Position numbers and translations under genes: made by a program
Origin: Archangium lipolyticum
GTDB taxonomy: Bacteria; Myxococcota; Myxococcia; Myxococcales; Myxococcaceae
Assembly: GCF_024623785.1 (NCBI RefSeq)
Contig: NZ_JANKBZ010000005.1
Span: 248,001 to 312,000, forward strand
Length of the DNA stretch: 64,000 bases
Direction of reading: 5' to 3'
Shown here: in pieces, positions 25,896 to 36,393 of the stretch
Layout: each line of letters opens with the position of its first letter
Position numbering within the stretch: the stretch's first letter is position 1
Notes under the pieces: generated by a model
What the model saw: only the letters and a program-made list of their open reading frames with translations
What the model was told of the DNA's origin: nothing
Database searches by the model: none

Positions 25896-26438
25896 ATGCG
25901 ACTCACATCCGTACTCTCCGTGTGTGCCCTGCTCTCGCTCGTGGCCTGCGGCCCCCCCACCTTCGTCGCGGAGGTGAAGGGCGAGACGACCGTTCCAGGG
26001 GACCCCACGGGCATCTCCACCGTGCTGGATGCTTTTCCGGCCATCGGGAGCTTCACCAGCATCGATTTCGACCAGAACCAGGACTTCCAGAACCAGGGCG
26101 TCACCAAGGAGCAGGTGTCCTCCGCGAAGCTGCGGTCCCTGCAACTGAAGATCCTCACGCCGGCGGACCAGGACTTCTCCTTCCTCGACTCGCTGGAGTT
26201 CTACGCGAAGGCGGGGGACCGGGAGGTGCTGGTGGCCCAGAAGAAGAACATCGCCTCGCTGGGCCTCAAGGCGCCCAACCCGGTGCTGGAGATGGACCTG
26301 ACGGGCGCGGAGCTCCAGCCCTTCCTCACCGCGCCCTCCATGAGCATCGGCGTGCGCGGCAAGGGCCGCAAGCCCTCGAAGGAGGTACGCCTGCAGGCCG
26401 ACGTGAAGCTGGACGTCGAGGTGCGGCTGCTGAACTAG
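25896..26438 (+). CDS. Lipoprotein of unknown function
   Basis: A 180-residue lipoprotein with a clear lipobox (SLVAC, Cys18) followed by Gly at +2. The mature part is a single mostly-beta domain (FDQNQDFQNQGVTKEQVSSAKLRSLQLKI...DVKLDVEVRLLN). Repeated hydrophobic alternation suggests an immunoglobulin-like or LEA/WHy-type sandwich. No family is recognised. Its stop overlaps by 4 bp the stop of the convergent coiled-coil gene. Confidence 0.75.
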   Translation: MRLTSVLSVCALLSLVACGPPTFVAEVKGETTVPGDPTGISTVLDAFPAIGSFTSIDFDQNQDFQNQGVTKEQVSSAKLRSLQLKILTPADQDFSFLDSLEFYAKAGDREVLVAQKKNIASLGLKAPNPVLEMDLTGAELQPFLTAPSMSIGVRGKGRKPSKEVRLQADVKLDVEVRLLN

Positions 26439-27487
26439 CGCAGCTGCTGGGCCTTGCGCTCCAGCGTGTCCGCGCGGGAGCCCAGCTCTCGCGCGAGCGA
26501 CTCGAGCCGGGCCGCCTCCGCCTCCAGCTCCCTCAGGCTCTCCGAGTCTCCACTGGCGAGCGTCTGGGCGCGCACCGTGCCCACCTGGGGGCGGCTGTCG
26601 GAGGCCCGGGAGGAATAGGGCTGATAGTTGTTCGTCGGCTCCTGGCCATCATCCGGATTTTGAGGTGCCGGAGAGTTCACCGGCCCTCCCGCGGACGGGC
26701 TGGAGCCCTCGGTGAAGGTGGTGCCGGAGCCTCCACCCCTGCGCGGGACGGGAGCCACCGAGATGGACTTCGAGGCGGAGTCGAAGCGCAGGCGCATGTG
26801 CCGGTCCTGGTCGTCGAACATGGACTCCTCGCCCAGGAAGTCGCTCATGCGCCGGTCCAGCTCCCGCTCCTCGCGCAGCTCGGTGATGCGGGCGCGCAGG
26901 GCCTGGAGGCGCTGGTTCACCTTGTCCTCGGAGTCACGCAGGGCGTCCGCCTGCTCCAGCATGTCCTCGGGGTCGTCGCTCGTCCGAGCGCCGTCGAGCG
27001 CTGGCACCTGGGAGGGAGGCAACGCGGCGCGCACCGCGTCCCGCTCGGCGCGCAGGTCCCGCATGCGGGCGATGAGCCCGGCCCGGGCCTCCCGGTCCTT
27101 CGTGGCGTCCCACGTCTGACGCACCCGGGCCAGCTCGTCGGAGAGCGCCGTGTACAGCGCCAGGTTGCGCCGCTCGGCCTCCGCCTCCGCCCCGGCGAGT
27201 GACTGCGCCAGACCGGTGAGCTGACCGGACAGCTCCTGGGAGCGCCGCAGCGCCCCTTCCAGCTCCGGGCCCGCCACCAGCCGGCCCTTCTGCTCGGACT
27301 TGAGGGACTCGATGCGCCCGGCCAGGGTGTTGAGCTCCGCTCGCAGCAGTTGCTGACGGTCGCGCAGCTCGCGCACCTGGGCACGCGCCGTCCGCGCCTC
27401 GGCCCGCGGCGTGTCCAGCCCCGAGGCCGCCCAGACGGGGGCCCCCAGGAGGAGGAACAGCAGCGGGGGGAGCAGGGCGCGCTTCAT
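26435..27487 (-). CDS. Exported coiled-coil protein
   Basis: A 350-residue periplasmic protein. Signal peptide at 1-20 (RALLPPLLFLLLGAPVWA), then nearly continuous heptad-rich helix (about 25-200: RAQVRELRDRQQLLRAELNTL...). A Pro/Ser/Gly-rich linker (about 235-290) follows, then a final coiled coil (ESLRELEAEAARLESLARELG). The start ATG 27487 has a strong AGGAGGAG ribosome site. The layout suggests an envelope spacer or structural protein. No enzymatic motif is present. Confidence 0.78.
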   Translation of the reverse strand: MKRALLPPLLFLLLGAPVWAASGLDTPRAEARTARAQVRELRDRQQLLRAELNTLAGRIESLKSEQKGRLVAGPELEGALRRSQELSGQLTGLAQSLAGAEAEAERRNLALYTALSDELARVRQTWDATKDREARAGLIARMRDLRAERDAVRAALPPSQVPALDGARTSDDPEDMLEQADALRDSEDKVNQRLQALRARITELREERELDRRMSDFLGEESMFDDQDRHMRLRFDSASKSISVAPVPRRGGGSGTTFTEGSSPSAGGPVNSPAPQNPDDGQEPTNNYQPYSSRASDSRPQVGTVRAQTLASGDSESLRELEAEAARLESLARELGSRADTLERKAQQLR

Positions 27488-27708
27488 CAAACTCCTCCTA
27501 ACAGCAAGCCGGATGCCAGGGCCACTTCGCTCCCCACGGCTCGGCCGCCAGAAAAAGCCGAGCGATTCCGGGAGGTTGGCCACGGGAGTTGCATGAGCGG
27601 TAGGAGGGGAGTGACGGAAAACCACGGGGGGAGTGCTGGCGCGGTGGATTTTCGAGGGCTCTGGCTTGTGTATCTACAGTGTCGCGAGCCGCCGGACGAA
27701 GTTGCTGC

Positions 27709-29118
<1,410 letters not shown>

Positions 29119-29154
29119 GGACGCCACCTTATATCAGGGCAGAATGCGCGCCCC

Positions 29155-29724
29155 ATGACCGTTCCCCAGACGTCCCTACACGAGCTGCTGGCCCGCCACG
29201 TTCCCTCGGATGACAAGGAACGAGAAGACGTGGCGCGGATGCTCGCATTCGCCAAGGAATTGGAGCAGCCCTTCTCGCGCAAGCAGCCGCGGGCGCACTT
29301 CACGGGTAGTGCGGTGGTGGTGGATCCGGCGGGCGAGCGGGTGGTGATGGTGCTCCACGGGAAGCTCAACCGCTGGCTGCAGCCGGGCGGGCACTCGGAG
29401 GAGTCGGACGCGGGCGGCATGGAGGCCACCGCGCTGCGCGAGGCCCGTGAGGAGACGGGATGCCGGGTGCGGTTGCACGAGCGCGCGCCGAGGCCGCTGG
29501 ACGTGGACGTGCACTCCATTCCGGCGCGCAAGGACGAGCCGGAGCACCTGCACCTGGACGTGCGCTACCTGGTGGTGGCGGAGGATCCGGAGTCGCTGGC
29601 GCACGACCCGAACGAGTCCTCGGGCGCGCAGTGGCTGTCGTGGGACGAGGCACTGGCGCGGGTGGACGAGGCGCCGCTGCGGCGGCTGATGGAGAAGGCC
29701 CGGGCGGTGGTCCGCGGGGGCTGA
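29155..29724 (+). CDS. NUDIX hydrolase
   Basis: A 189-residue enzyme with the NUDIX helix PGGHSEESDAGGMEATALRE followed by AREETGC, in which the REAREETG core holds the metal-binding glutamates. An N-terminal helical region of about 55 residues precedes the beta-grasp fold. The GGH...D variant spacing is seen in a NUDIX group of unknown substrate. These enzymes hydrolyse nucleoside diphosphates linked to another moiety. ATG 29155 is divergent from the NtrC-type regulator across 36 bp, so the two share a promoter region. Confidence 0.87.
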   Translation: MTVPQTSLHELLARHVPSDDKEREDVARMLAFAKELEQPFSRKQPRAHFTGSAVVVDPAGERVVMVLHGKLNRWLQPGGHSEESDAGGMEATALREAREETGCRVRLHERAPRPLDVDVHSIPARKDEPEHLHLDVRYLVVAEDPESLAHDPNESSGAQWLSWDEALARVDEAPLRRLMEKARAVVRGG

Positions 29725-29737
29725 GGCGGCCCCCGGC

Positions 29738-32155
29738 TCAGGCCCGGGAGAGGGGCAGGGGCGTGACCGACCGGCGTGGCAGCCGCACCGCGAAGCGGGT
29801 GCCTTCCTCCGCGCTCGACGTCACCTGGATGCCTCCTCCATGCGCCAGGACGATCTGCCGGGTGATGTAGAGCCCCAGCCCCACGCTCCCCGCTCCGCTT
29901 CCGGCCTGGCGCCCCCGGCGGAAGGGCTCGAAGAGTCTGGGCAGCAGTGCGGACTCGATGGGCGTGCCCTGGTTGCGCACCTCCAGCAGCACCTCCCCGG
30001 CCACACCCTGGCAGCGCACCCTCACCGGCGTTCCCTCGGGGCTGTGCTGGATGGCGTTGCCCACCAGGTTGCCGAGCACCTGGGCGATCCGGTCTCCATC
30101 CCAGTGACCCAGGCCCTCGCCCTCCTGCTCCAACTCCACCTCCCGCTCCGGGTGGCTGGCGGCCAGCTCCTCCACCACGCCGCGCGCCAGCTCGAAGAGG
30201 TCCATCTCCTTGCGCTCCACGCGGATGCCTCCACCCAGCCGCGCCTGACTGAAGTCCAGCAGGTCGCGGATGAGGCGGGTGGCCCGGTCCGAGGCGGAGA
30301 TGATGCGGGTGAGGCCCTTGCTCTGCCGCTCGTCCAGTCCCTCCCGCGCCAGCAGCATGGAGGCGGAGATGCGGATGACGCTCAGGGGGTTGCGCAGATC
30401 ATGGCTGACGATGCCGAGGATCTGCTGCTCGAACTCGGCCAGCTGGCGCGCCTCGGCCTCCTGCTGCTTCTGGGCGGTGATGTCCACGCAGGCGCCCGTC
30501 ATGTAGAGAGGCCGCCCGCTCACGTCGACGAACGTCTTGCCCTTTCCGCTGATCCACCGCACGCGCTCTTCCGGTCCCATCACGCGGAAGTCCATGTCGA
30601 AGTCCGCGCCCTCGCGCTCGCAGGCCTCGCACCGGCGCATCACCCCGGTCCGGTCCTCCGGGAGCACCAGGGCGAAGAAGTCGTCCATGGTCTGCACCGT
30701 CTGGCCCGGTGGCAGGCAGAAGAGCTGGTCCAGGTTCTCGTCCCACTCCAGCCCGCGGGTGCGGATGTCCCAGCGGAAGGTGCCGGTGCCGCTGGCCCAG
30801 AGGGCCGCGCGCAGCCGCTCGTCCCGCTCCTGCAGCGTGGCCTCCATGCGCTCGCGCTCCGCCAGCAGGTTGCGCAGCTGGGCCTCGCTCGCCTCGGCGG
30901 CGGCGCGGGCCTGCTGCGCGGCCTCGTAGAGCCGGGCACGTTCCAACGCCTGGGCTCCCTGGCGCGCCAGGGCGAGGATGAGCTCCCGCGCGTCCGGGGA
31001 CAGCGTACGCGGCTGCGTGAAGTTCACCACCAGGGCGCCCATCACTCCCCGGCTGCCGCGCAGGGGCATCACCGCCGAGGCCTCGAAGGAGTAGCCCTGC
31101 CCGGCGAGCAGGGGGTAGCGCCGGTCCCGCTCCGGGGCATCGGCGTAGGTGACGAGCTTGTCCGTGCGCACCGCGTCCGTCAGCGCCAGGGGCACGTCGA
31201 GCGGCAGCCGCTCGAGGCCTCGCGTCAGCGGCCGCACGTTGTCGCTGGTGCTCACCAGGTCGAGCGCCTGCCCATCCTCGGACACCAGCCACACCGCTCC
31301 CGCCTGGGCCTCCAGTGCCGCCACGCCCTGGTGGACGATGACGTCCATCACCTGGCGGGGCGTGGGCGCCTCGGAGAGCGCGGCGGTGACGGCCTGCAGG
31401 CGCGCGGTGCGCTCCTGGGTCCGCCGCTGGTCGTCGATGTCGGAGTTGGTGCCGAACCAGCGCAGCACGCGGCCGCGCGAGTCCCGCATGGGCAGCGCCC
31501 GGATGAGGTTCCAGCGGTAGGTGCCGTCGCCGCGCCGGACGCGCACCTCCACCTCGTAGGGGTCTCCCGTGCGCAGGCTGTACTGCCAGCGCTCCATCAG
31601 CCGGGGCAGATCCTCCGGGTGCACGACCCGATGCCACTGCTCGGGTTTTCCGGGAGGCATGCCGGTGAGCTCGAACCCGCGGCGGCTGATGTAGTCCAGC
31701 ACGCCGTCCGGCCGGCTCGTCCAGATGGTGAGGGGCAGCAGCTCGGCCAGGGTCCGGTATTGCTGCTCCGCCTGGTGCAGGCGCTGGGCCTGGCGCAGCA
31801 GGTGACCGAGCCGCTCCGGGGTGAGCGCCGACTTGCCGAGGTAGTCGGTGGCGCCCGCCTTCATCAGCTCCACGGCGATGTGCTCGTCGCCCTGGCCGGT
31901 GAGCATGATGATGGGCGTCTCCACCAGGGCGGCGCGAGCCTTGCGCAGCACCTCCAGGCCGTCCTGGACGGGCATCTGGAAGTCCATCAGGGCGCAGTCG
32001 AAGGACTCCGCCATCAGGGCCGAGAGCGCGGCCGCGCCATCCGTCACCTCGACGAGCTGGGCGGACAGGCCGGCCTGGTGCAGGGCACGCCGCACCGCCA
32101 GCCGGTCCACCTCGTCGTCGTCCGCCACCAGCAGGCGCAGCGGTTGTTCCTCCAT
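29738..32155 (-). CDS. Hybrid histidine kinase: receiver-PAS-GAF-PAS-kinase
   Basis: An 805-residue cytoplasmic protein that starts with a receiver domain (Asp58 in DCALMDFQMP). A PAS domain follows (about 125-245, ending with the PAC-type FGTNSDIDDQRR), then GAF (about 260-410), a coiled coil, a second PAS/PAC (about 440-560) and HisKA with His585 in GIVSHDLRNPLSV. The ATPase domain (VLGNLVGNAIQHS, GLGLYITRQIV) ends the protein. The N-terminal receiver means it can be fed by another kinase. It lies 14 nt after the single-domain receiver gene, which itself follows another PAS/GAF kinase, so the three form one phosphorelay operon. No membrane segment is present; sensing is cytoplasmic. Confidence 0.9.
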   Translation of the reverse strand: MEEQPLRLLVADDDEVDRLAVRRALHQAGLSAQLVEVTDGAAALSALMAESFDCALMDFQMPVQDGLEVLRKARAALVETPIIMLTGQGDEHIAVELMKAGATDYLGKSALTPERLGHLLRQAQRLHQAEQQYRTLAELLPLTIWTSRPDGVLDYISRRGFELTGMPPGKPEQWHRVVHPEDLPRLMERWQYSLRTGDPYEVEVRVRRGDGTYRWNLIRALPMRDSRGRVLRWFGTNSDIDDQRRTQERTARLQAVTAALSEAPTPRQVMDVIVHQGVAALEAQAGAVWLVSEDGQALDLVSTSDNVRPLTRGLERLPLDVPLALTDAVRTDKLVTYADAPERDRRYPLLAGQGYSFEASAVMPLRGSRGVMGALVVNFTQPRTLSPDARELILALARQGAQALERARLYEAAQQARAAAEASEAQLRNLLAERERMEATLQERDERLRAALWASGTGTFRWDIRTRGLEWDENLDQLFCLPPGQTVQTMDDFFALVLPEDRTGVMRRCEACEREGADFDMDFRVMGPEERVRWISGKGKTFVDVSGRPLYMTGACVDITAQKQQEAEARQLAEFEQQILGIVSHDLRNPLSVIRISASMLLAREGLDERQSKGLTRIISASDRATRLIRDLLDFSQARLGGGIRVERKEMDLFELARGVVEELAASHPEREVELEQEGEGLGHWDGDRIAQVLGNLVGNAIQHSPEGTPVRVRCQGVAGEVLLEVRNQGTPIESALLPRLFEPFRRGRQAGSGAGSVGLGLYITRQIVLAHGGGIQVTSSAEEGTRFAVRLPRRSVTPLPLSRA

Positions 32156-32169
32156 GTGCTCCTCGGCCC

Positions 32170-32586
32170 TCACGGCATCTCCACCCGCATCCAGTATGTG
32201 TTGAGCGCCGCCATCAGCTCCACGAAGGCCGGGAAGGCGACGGGTTTGACGAAATAGCCGGCCACGTTGAGCGCGTAGCTCTCCCCCCGGTCCCGGTCGT
32301 CGTTGGACGTGGTGAGCATCACCACCGGCGTGGGGCGCAGCTCCGGATCCGTCCGCAGCGCGCGCAGGAACTCGAGTCCGTTCATCCTTGGCATGTTGAT
32401 GTCCAGGAGGACGAGCCGGTTGGTGGCCGGCACCGCGCCCGAGCGCAGCATCTCCAGCGCCTGCAGCCCGTTGTTGGCGACGTAGAGGGGGTTGTGGATG
32501 GCGTTCTGCTTGAAAGCACGCTGGACGTTCATCACGTCCACGGCGTCGTCTTCCACCAGGAGGATGTGGAGTGTCTTGCGGGCCAC
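32170..32586 (-). CDS. Single-domain response regulator (Rcp1-like)
   Basis: A 138-residue stand-alone receiver with acidic pair Asp13/Asp14 (LLVEDDAVD), phosphoacceptor Asp62 (LLDINMPRMNG), a Thr switch (VVMLTTSND) and conserved Lys in YFVKPV. It has no output domain. The sequence pattern is of the type often paired with phytochrome or PAS/GAF kinases, acting as a phosphate shuttle. It is sandwiched between a kinase gene 2 nt upstream and a hybrid kinase 14 nt downstream, so it plausibly carries phosphate between them. Confidence 0.93.
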   Translation of the reverse strand: MARKTLHILLVEDDAVDVMNVQRAFKQNAIHNPLYVANNGLQALEMLRSGAVPATNRLVLLDINMPRMNGLEFLRALRTDPELRPTPVVMLTTSNDDRDRGESYALNVAGYFVKPVAFPAFVELMAALNTYWMRVEMP

Positions 32587-32588
32587 GA

Positions 32589-34715
32589 TCAGCGCCCTTC
32601 TTCCGGAGAATGCACCGGCCAGGTGAAGCGGAAGGTGGCCCCCTGGCCCGGGGCGGACTCCAGCCAGGCACGCCCGCCGCGCGCCTCCACGCTCTTCTTC
32701 ACCACCGACAGACCGATGCCCGTGCTCTCCACCTCGTCCCGTGACCGGAGTGTCTGGAAGATGCCCCAGATGCGCTCATGGTACTCGGGGGCGATGCCGG
32801 GGCCGTCATCGGCGACGGAGAACTCCCAGAAGGCGCCCACCGGACGCGCGTCCACCCGCACACGGACCTCCGGGTTGCGGGCGTGCTTGAAGGCATTGCC
32901 CAGCAGGTTGAGGAACACCTGCTGCAGGGGCACCCGCTCGGCGCGCAGGGTGGGCATGCCGGGTGCGATCTCGACGAGGGTGTCGGAGGGAGGGGAGAGC
33001 AGCTCCACGCACTCGTTCAGCAACCGGCCCACCTCCAGGGGCTCCGGCCGGCCACGCATCCGGCCCGCGCGGCTGTAGTCGAGGATGCCGTTGATGAGCG
33101 ACTCCATGCGCTGCACGCGCCCGCGCAGCAGCCGCATCTGCTCGCGCGTCTCGTCGGCCATCACGTCCTTCAGGTCGTCCTCTATCCACTGCGACAGGTT
33201 GGCGATGCCTCGCAGCGGTGCCTTGAGATCATGGCTGGCCACGTAGGCGAACTGATCCAACTCCTGGTTGCTGCGCTCCAGCTCCGCGAGGAGGCGCTCG
33301 CGCTCGGCCTCGGCGCGCTTGCGCTCGGTGATGTCCAGCACCACGGAGGCCACGCCGAGCGTGGAACCATCCGGGGCGCGCACGGGCGCGTAGCGGGCCA
33401 GCCAGGCGAGCTGCTCACCAGCGGAGTCGAGCCGGGTGGTGGCCTCCACCGTCCGCGTCTCCCCGCTCTCCAGTGCCTCGCGGAGGGTGCGGGCCACGTC
33501 CTCGACGCCGGGCGTGTCGGTGGCGAGGACCTCGGGCAGGGTGTGCCCCAGGTGGGACTCCGCGGACTTGCGGTTGATGACCTCCAGGGTGCGGTTGACG
33601 CGCATGAAGCGCAGCTCCCGGTCGAAGAGGGCGATGCCCGCGGGGGCCGCGTCGAGGAGCGTATCCAGCACCGCGCGCGCCTGCTCGGCCTCGTAGCGCG
33701 CCTGCTCGGCCCGGAGGGTGGCCTGCTGGCTCTCGCGGTACAGGCGCGCGTTGTCCATCGCGAGCGCGGCGCGGCGCGCGAGCTCCTCGGCCACGGGCAT
33801 GTCCGCGGCACCGAAACGTCGGCCGCTGTCGGCCTGCGCCAGCGTGATGCAGCCCAGCGTCCGCCCGCGCACCACCAGCGGCACGATGAGGGAGGAGCTC
33901 AGGCCCAGGCCCCGCAGCAGCCGCGCCTTCTCCGGGTCCTTCGCGAAGGCGACGATGGCCGCGTCCGTGATGACCTCCTGCAGCTCCGAATCGCCGGTGC
34001 GGATGACGTAGCCGCGCCCCCGCGTGGCGTGCTGGAAGTCCACGGGGTTGATGCGCGACAGCTCCCAGGCGAATTCCTCCCGGGAGGGGTCCACGTGCGT
34101 CACCGAGACGCGCTCGACGCTCTCGTCGGGCCGGACCAGGTCCACCGCGCACCAGTCCGCCAGCCTCGGGACGATGAAGCGCGTGAGGTTGTGCACCGTC
34201 TCCTCGGGGTCCAACGAGATGGAGAGCAGGGCACTGGCCTCGGCGAGGAAGCCGTGCACGTCCGCGGTGCGCTTCTGGTCGTCGATGTCCGTGCACGTGC
34301 CGAACCAGTGCACGATGCGTCCCTGGGGATCGTGCACCGGGATGGCGCGGCCGAGGAACCAGCGCCAGACGTTGTCGAGCCGGCGGCAGCGGTACTCCAC
34401 CTCGAAGGGCTCGCCGGTGGCCAGGCTGTGCTGCCAGCGCCGGGTGGCCTCGGGCATGTCCTCGGAGTGGAAGACGCGCTGCCAGCCCGTACCCTCCGAC
34501 TCCTCGAAGGACAGGCCGGTGTACTCGTACCAGCGCCGGTTGAAGTAGTCCGTGTGGCCATCCGGCCGCGCCGTCCAGACGATTTGAGGCAGGGCCTCGG
34601 CCAGCAGGCGGAACTGGTCCCGCTCGATGTCGAGCCTCTGCTCCGGACCCGCGGGGCCGAAGAGCGGGTGCAGGGTGTCGTACGAGGTGAGATCTCCGTC
34701 GGGCTGGTGGGACAC
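32589..34715 (-). CDS. PAS-GAF-PAS sensor histidine kinase
   Basis: A 708-residue soluble kinase. PAS/PAC (about 30-155, ending FGTCTDIDDQKR), GAF (about 165-320), PAS (about 340-460), a coiled coil, HisKA with His495 in YVASHDLKAPLRG, and an ATPase domain (LLGNAFKHA, DDGPGIAPEYHERI, GIGLSVVKKSVEARGG). The HDLKAPLRG box is of the phytochrome-kinase type. GTG 34715 is preferred because GGAGG lies 10 nt upstream. GTG 34796 would add 27 low-complexity residues. It is the first gene of the kinase-receiver-hybrid kinase operon. The ligand is not evident. Confidence 0.88.
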   Translation of the reverse strand: MSHQPDGDLTSYDTLHPLFGPAGPEQRLDIERDQFRLLAEALPQIVWTARPDGHTDYFNRRWYEYTGLSFEESEGTGWQRVFHSEDMPEATRRWQHSLATGEPFEVEYRCRRLDNVWRWFLGRAIPVHDPQGRIVHWFGTCTDIDDQKRTADVHGFLAEASALLSISLDPEETVHNLTRFIVPRLADWCAVDLVRPDESVERVSVTHVDPSREEFAWELSRINPVDFQHATRGRGYVIRTGDSELQEVITDAAIVAFAKDPEKARLLRGLGLSSSLIVPLVVRGRTLGCITLAQADSGRRFGAADMPVAEELARRAALAMDNARLYRESQQATLRAEQARYEAEQARAVLDTLLDAAPAGIALFDRELRFMRVNRTLEVINRKSAESHLGHTLPEVLATDTPGVEDVARTLREALESGETRTVEATTRLDSAGEQLAWLARYAPVRAPDGSTLGVASVVLDITERKRAEAERERLLAELERSNQELDQFAYVASHDLKAPLRGIANLSQWIEDDLKDVMADETREQMRLLRGRVQRMESLINGILDYSRAGRMRGRPEPLEVGRLLNECVELLSPPSDTLVEIAPGMPTLRAERVPLQQVFLNLLGNAFKHARNPEVRVRVDARPVGAFWEFSVADDGPGIAPEYHERIWGIFQTLRSRDEVESTGIGLSVVKKSVEARGGRAWLESAPGQGATFRFTWPVHSPEEGR

Positions 34716-34879
34716 GTCGAGAGAACCTCCGGGGGGATGGAGGTGAACCTGTCCCCCCTGTCTCTTACTTCGTCCTGATGGGCTTGGATCCGACACGGCG
34801 GGCGAGCTGTCGTCCGCGCAACAGGTCGCCCAGGTGCGTGAATTTCCTGGGATGGGGGAGGGGTAGGAGGGGGGCCTGC

Positions 34880-36364
34880 CTACCCGGTTGGTCCACCCGA
34901 GGAGGAGAACGCTCCGACGGGGAGTGTGAGCTCGAAGATCGTGACGCCCGGGCCCTGGACGAGCCGCAGGTCTCCGCCGTGGGCCCGCACAATCTTGCGG
35001 GACAGGGGCAGGCCCAGGCCGGTGCCCTTCTCCCGGGTGGTGAAGAAGGGCTCGAAGATGCGCTCGCGCTCGGCCTCGGGCACGCCGGGCCCGTGGTCCT
35101 CGACACGGATGGAGTAGCCCTGGCCCTGGCTCCGGCCGATGAGCCGCACCCGGCCGCCCCGGGGCGAGGCCTGCACCGCGTTCTTCACCAGGTTCACCAG
35201 CGCGGCCGTCAGCAGGCTCCCGTCCGCCTCCAGCATCGCCGCATCCGCCTCCACCTCCACCTCCACCTCCCGGGCCGCCGCGTCCGCCGCGAGCAGCCCG
35301 CTCGCCTCCTGGAGCAGGTCCGGCGCGGCCACCGGCGCCCGCGACAGCGGCTGCTCCCGGGCGAAGGCGAGGAAGTCCTCGACGATGCGTTGCAGGTACT
35401 CCACCTCGCGCTGGATGCGTGACACGTGCTCGGAGGCGTCCGCGTGGGCTCCCGCCTTCAGGTCCTCCGCGAGCAACCCCGAGAAGAGGGAGATGCCCCC
35501 GATGGGGTTGCGCACCTCGTGGGCCACGCCGGCCAGCATCAGCTTGAGCTGCCGGTCCCGGCTCTCCAGCGCCTCGCGCATGACCTCCAGCTCGCGTGCC
35601 AGCACGCCGATTTCTCGCGTGGGCTCCGGGGGAACGGGGGTCGTCAGGTCGCCCCGGCCGATGCGCAGCGCCGAGTCCATGAGCCGCCGCAGCGGGCGCG
35701 CGAGCCCCCTCGCGGTGAGGAGGGCCACCAGCGCGAGCACCCCGAGCGCCACGGTGCTCGCCACCGCGAAGCCGCGGGACAGGTGGGACAGGGGCCCGAA
35801 GAAGGCGGCGCTGCCCTCGACGGCCACCGCGCCCACCACCGCGTCCGCGTTGCGCACTGGCGCGTAGCCCGTCTTGTAGAGGAGCCCGTCCGAGCCCTGG
35901 AAGAGGACCTGGCTGGCCGCGCGCTGGCCGGAGAACACCCGGGACAGCTCCAGCCTGTCGCGCGCGAGCTCCGGTACCTCGGCGCCCACCGGCAGCTTGC
36001 CTCCGGCATCCGCGATCACCCGGCCGCGCGTGTCCACCACGTAGAGCCGGCGCACGCCACTCCGGTCACGCACCTCGGTGAGCATGCGGACGAGGTTGCG
36101 CCACGTGCGAGTGCCCGCCACGTCGTCACCGGGCTCGATGGTGAGCATCCGCTCGCCGCTCACCTGGCTGGCCGTGGCCGCGGCGATGGCCGAGAGGCTG
36201 TTACCCAGCTCGTCCTCGAGGATGGAGCGCGCCAGTGCGTAGACGGCCGTGCCCGTGACGATGAGGAAGAGCAGGGTGGGCAACAGGAAGGCCGCGAGCA
36301 GGCGCGCGGAGAGCGAGCCCAGTGCGTCCTTCAACCGGGAGGTGCGGGGGGCCGGGGTGGACAT
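34880..36364 (-). CDS. Membrane sensor histidine kinase with dCache/sCache-like sensor
   Basis: A 494-residue kinase. TM1 (about 20-45), a periplasmic PAS/Cache-like sensor of about 150 residues (RRLYVVDTRGRVIADAGG...GYAPVRNADAVVGAVAVEG) and TM2 (about 198-218). A HAMP domain follows, then HisKA with His282 in AGVAHEVRNPIGGI, and an ATPase domain (LVNLVKNAVQAS, DHGPGVPEAERERI, GTGLGLPLSRKIV). The sequence is of the NtrB/AtoS style that usually phosphorylates sigma-54 activators, so the orphan NtrC-like regulator at 27709 is a possible but unproven partner. A weak hairpin (GGGTAGG/CCTACCC) overlaps the stop codon. The start is ATG 36364. Confidence 0.88.
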   Translation of the reverse strand: MSTPAPRTSRLKDALGSLSARLLAAFLLPTLLFLIVTGTAVYALARSILEDELGNSLSAIAAATASQVSGERMLTIEPGDDVAGTRTWRNLVRMLTEVRDRSGVRRLYVVDTRGRVIADAGGKLPVGAEVPELARDRLELSRVFSGQRAASQVLFQGSDGLLYKTGYAPVRNADAVVGAVAVEGSAAFFGPLSHLSRGFAVASTVALGVLALVALLTARGLARPLRRLMDSALRIGRGDLTTPVPPEPTREIGVLARELEVMREALESRDRQLKLMLAGVAHEVRNPIGGISLFSGLLAEDLKAGAHADASEHVSRIQREVEYLQRIVEDFLAFAREQPLSRAPVAAPDLLQEASGLLAADAAAREVEVEVEADAAMLEADGSLLTAALVNLVKNAVQASPRGGRVRLIGRSQGQGYSIRVEDHGPGVPEAERERIFEPFFTTREKGTGLGLPLSRKIVRAHGGDLRLVQGPGVTIFELTLPVGAFSSSGGPTG

Positions 36365-36393
36365 GGGGGCGGTGGACTGTCACCCCAATTCTC

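Noticed and set aside
34861-34885. GGGTAGG/CCTACCC hairpin at the end of the kinase at 34880
   Set aside because: Only 7 pairs, overlapping the stop codon and without a T tract; not listed as a terminator.
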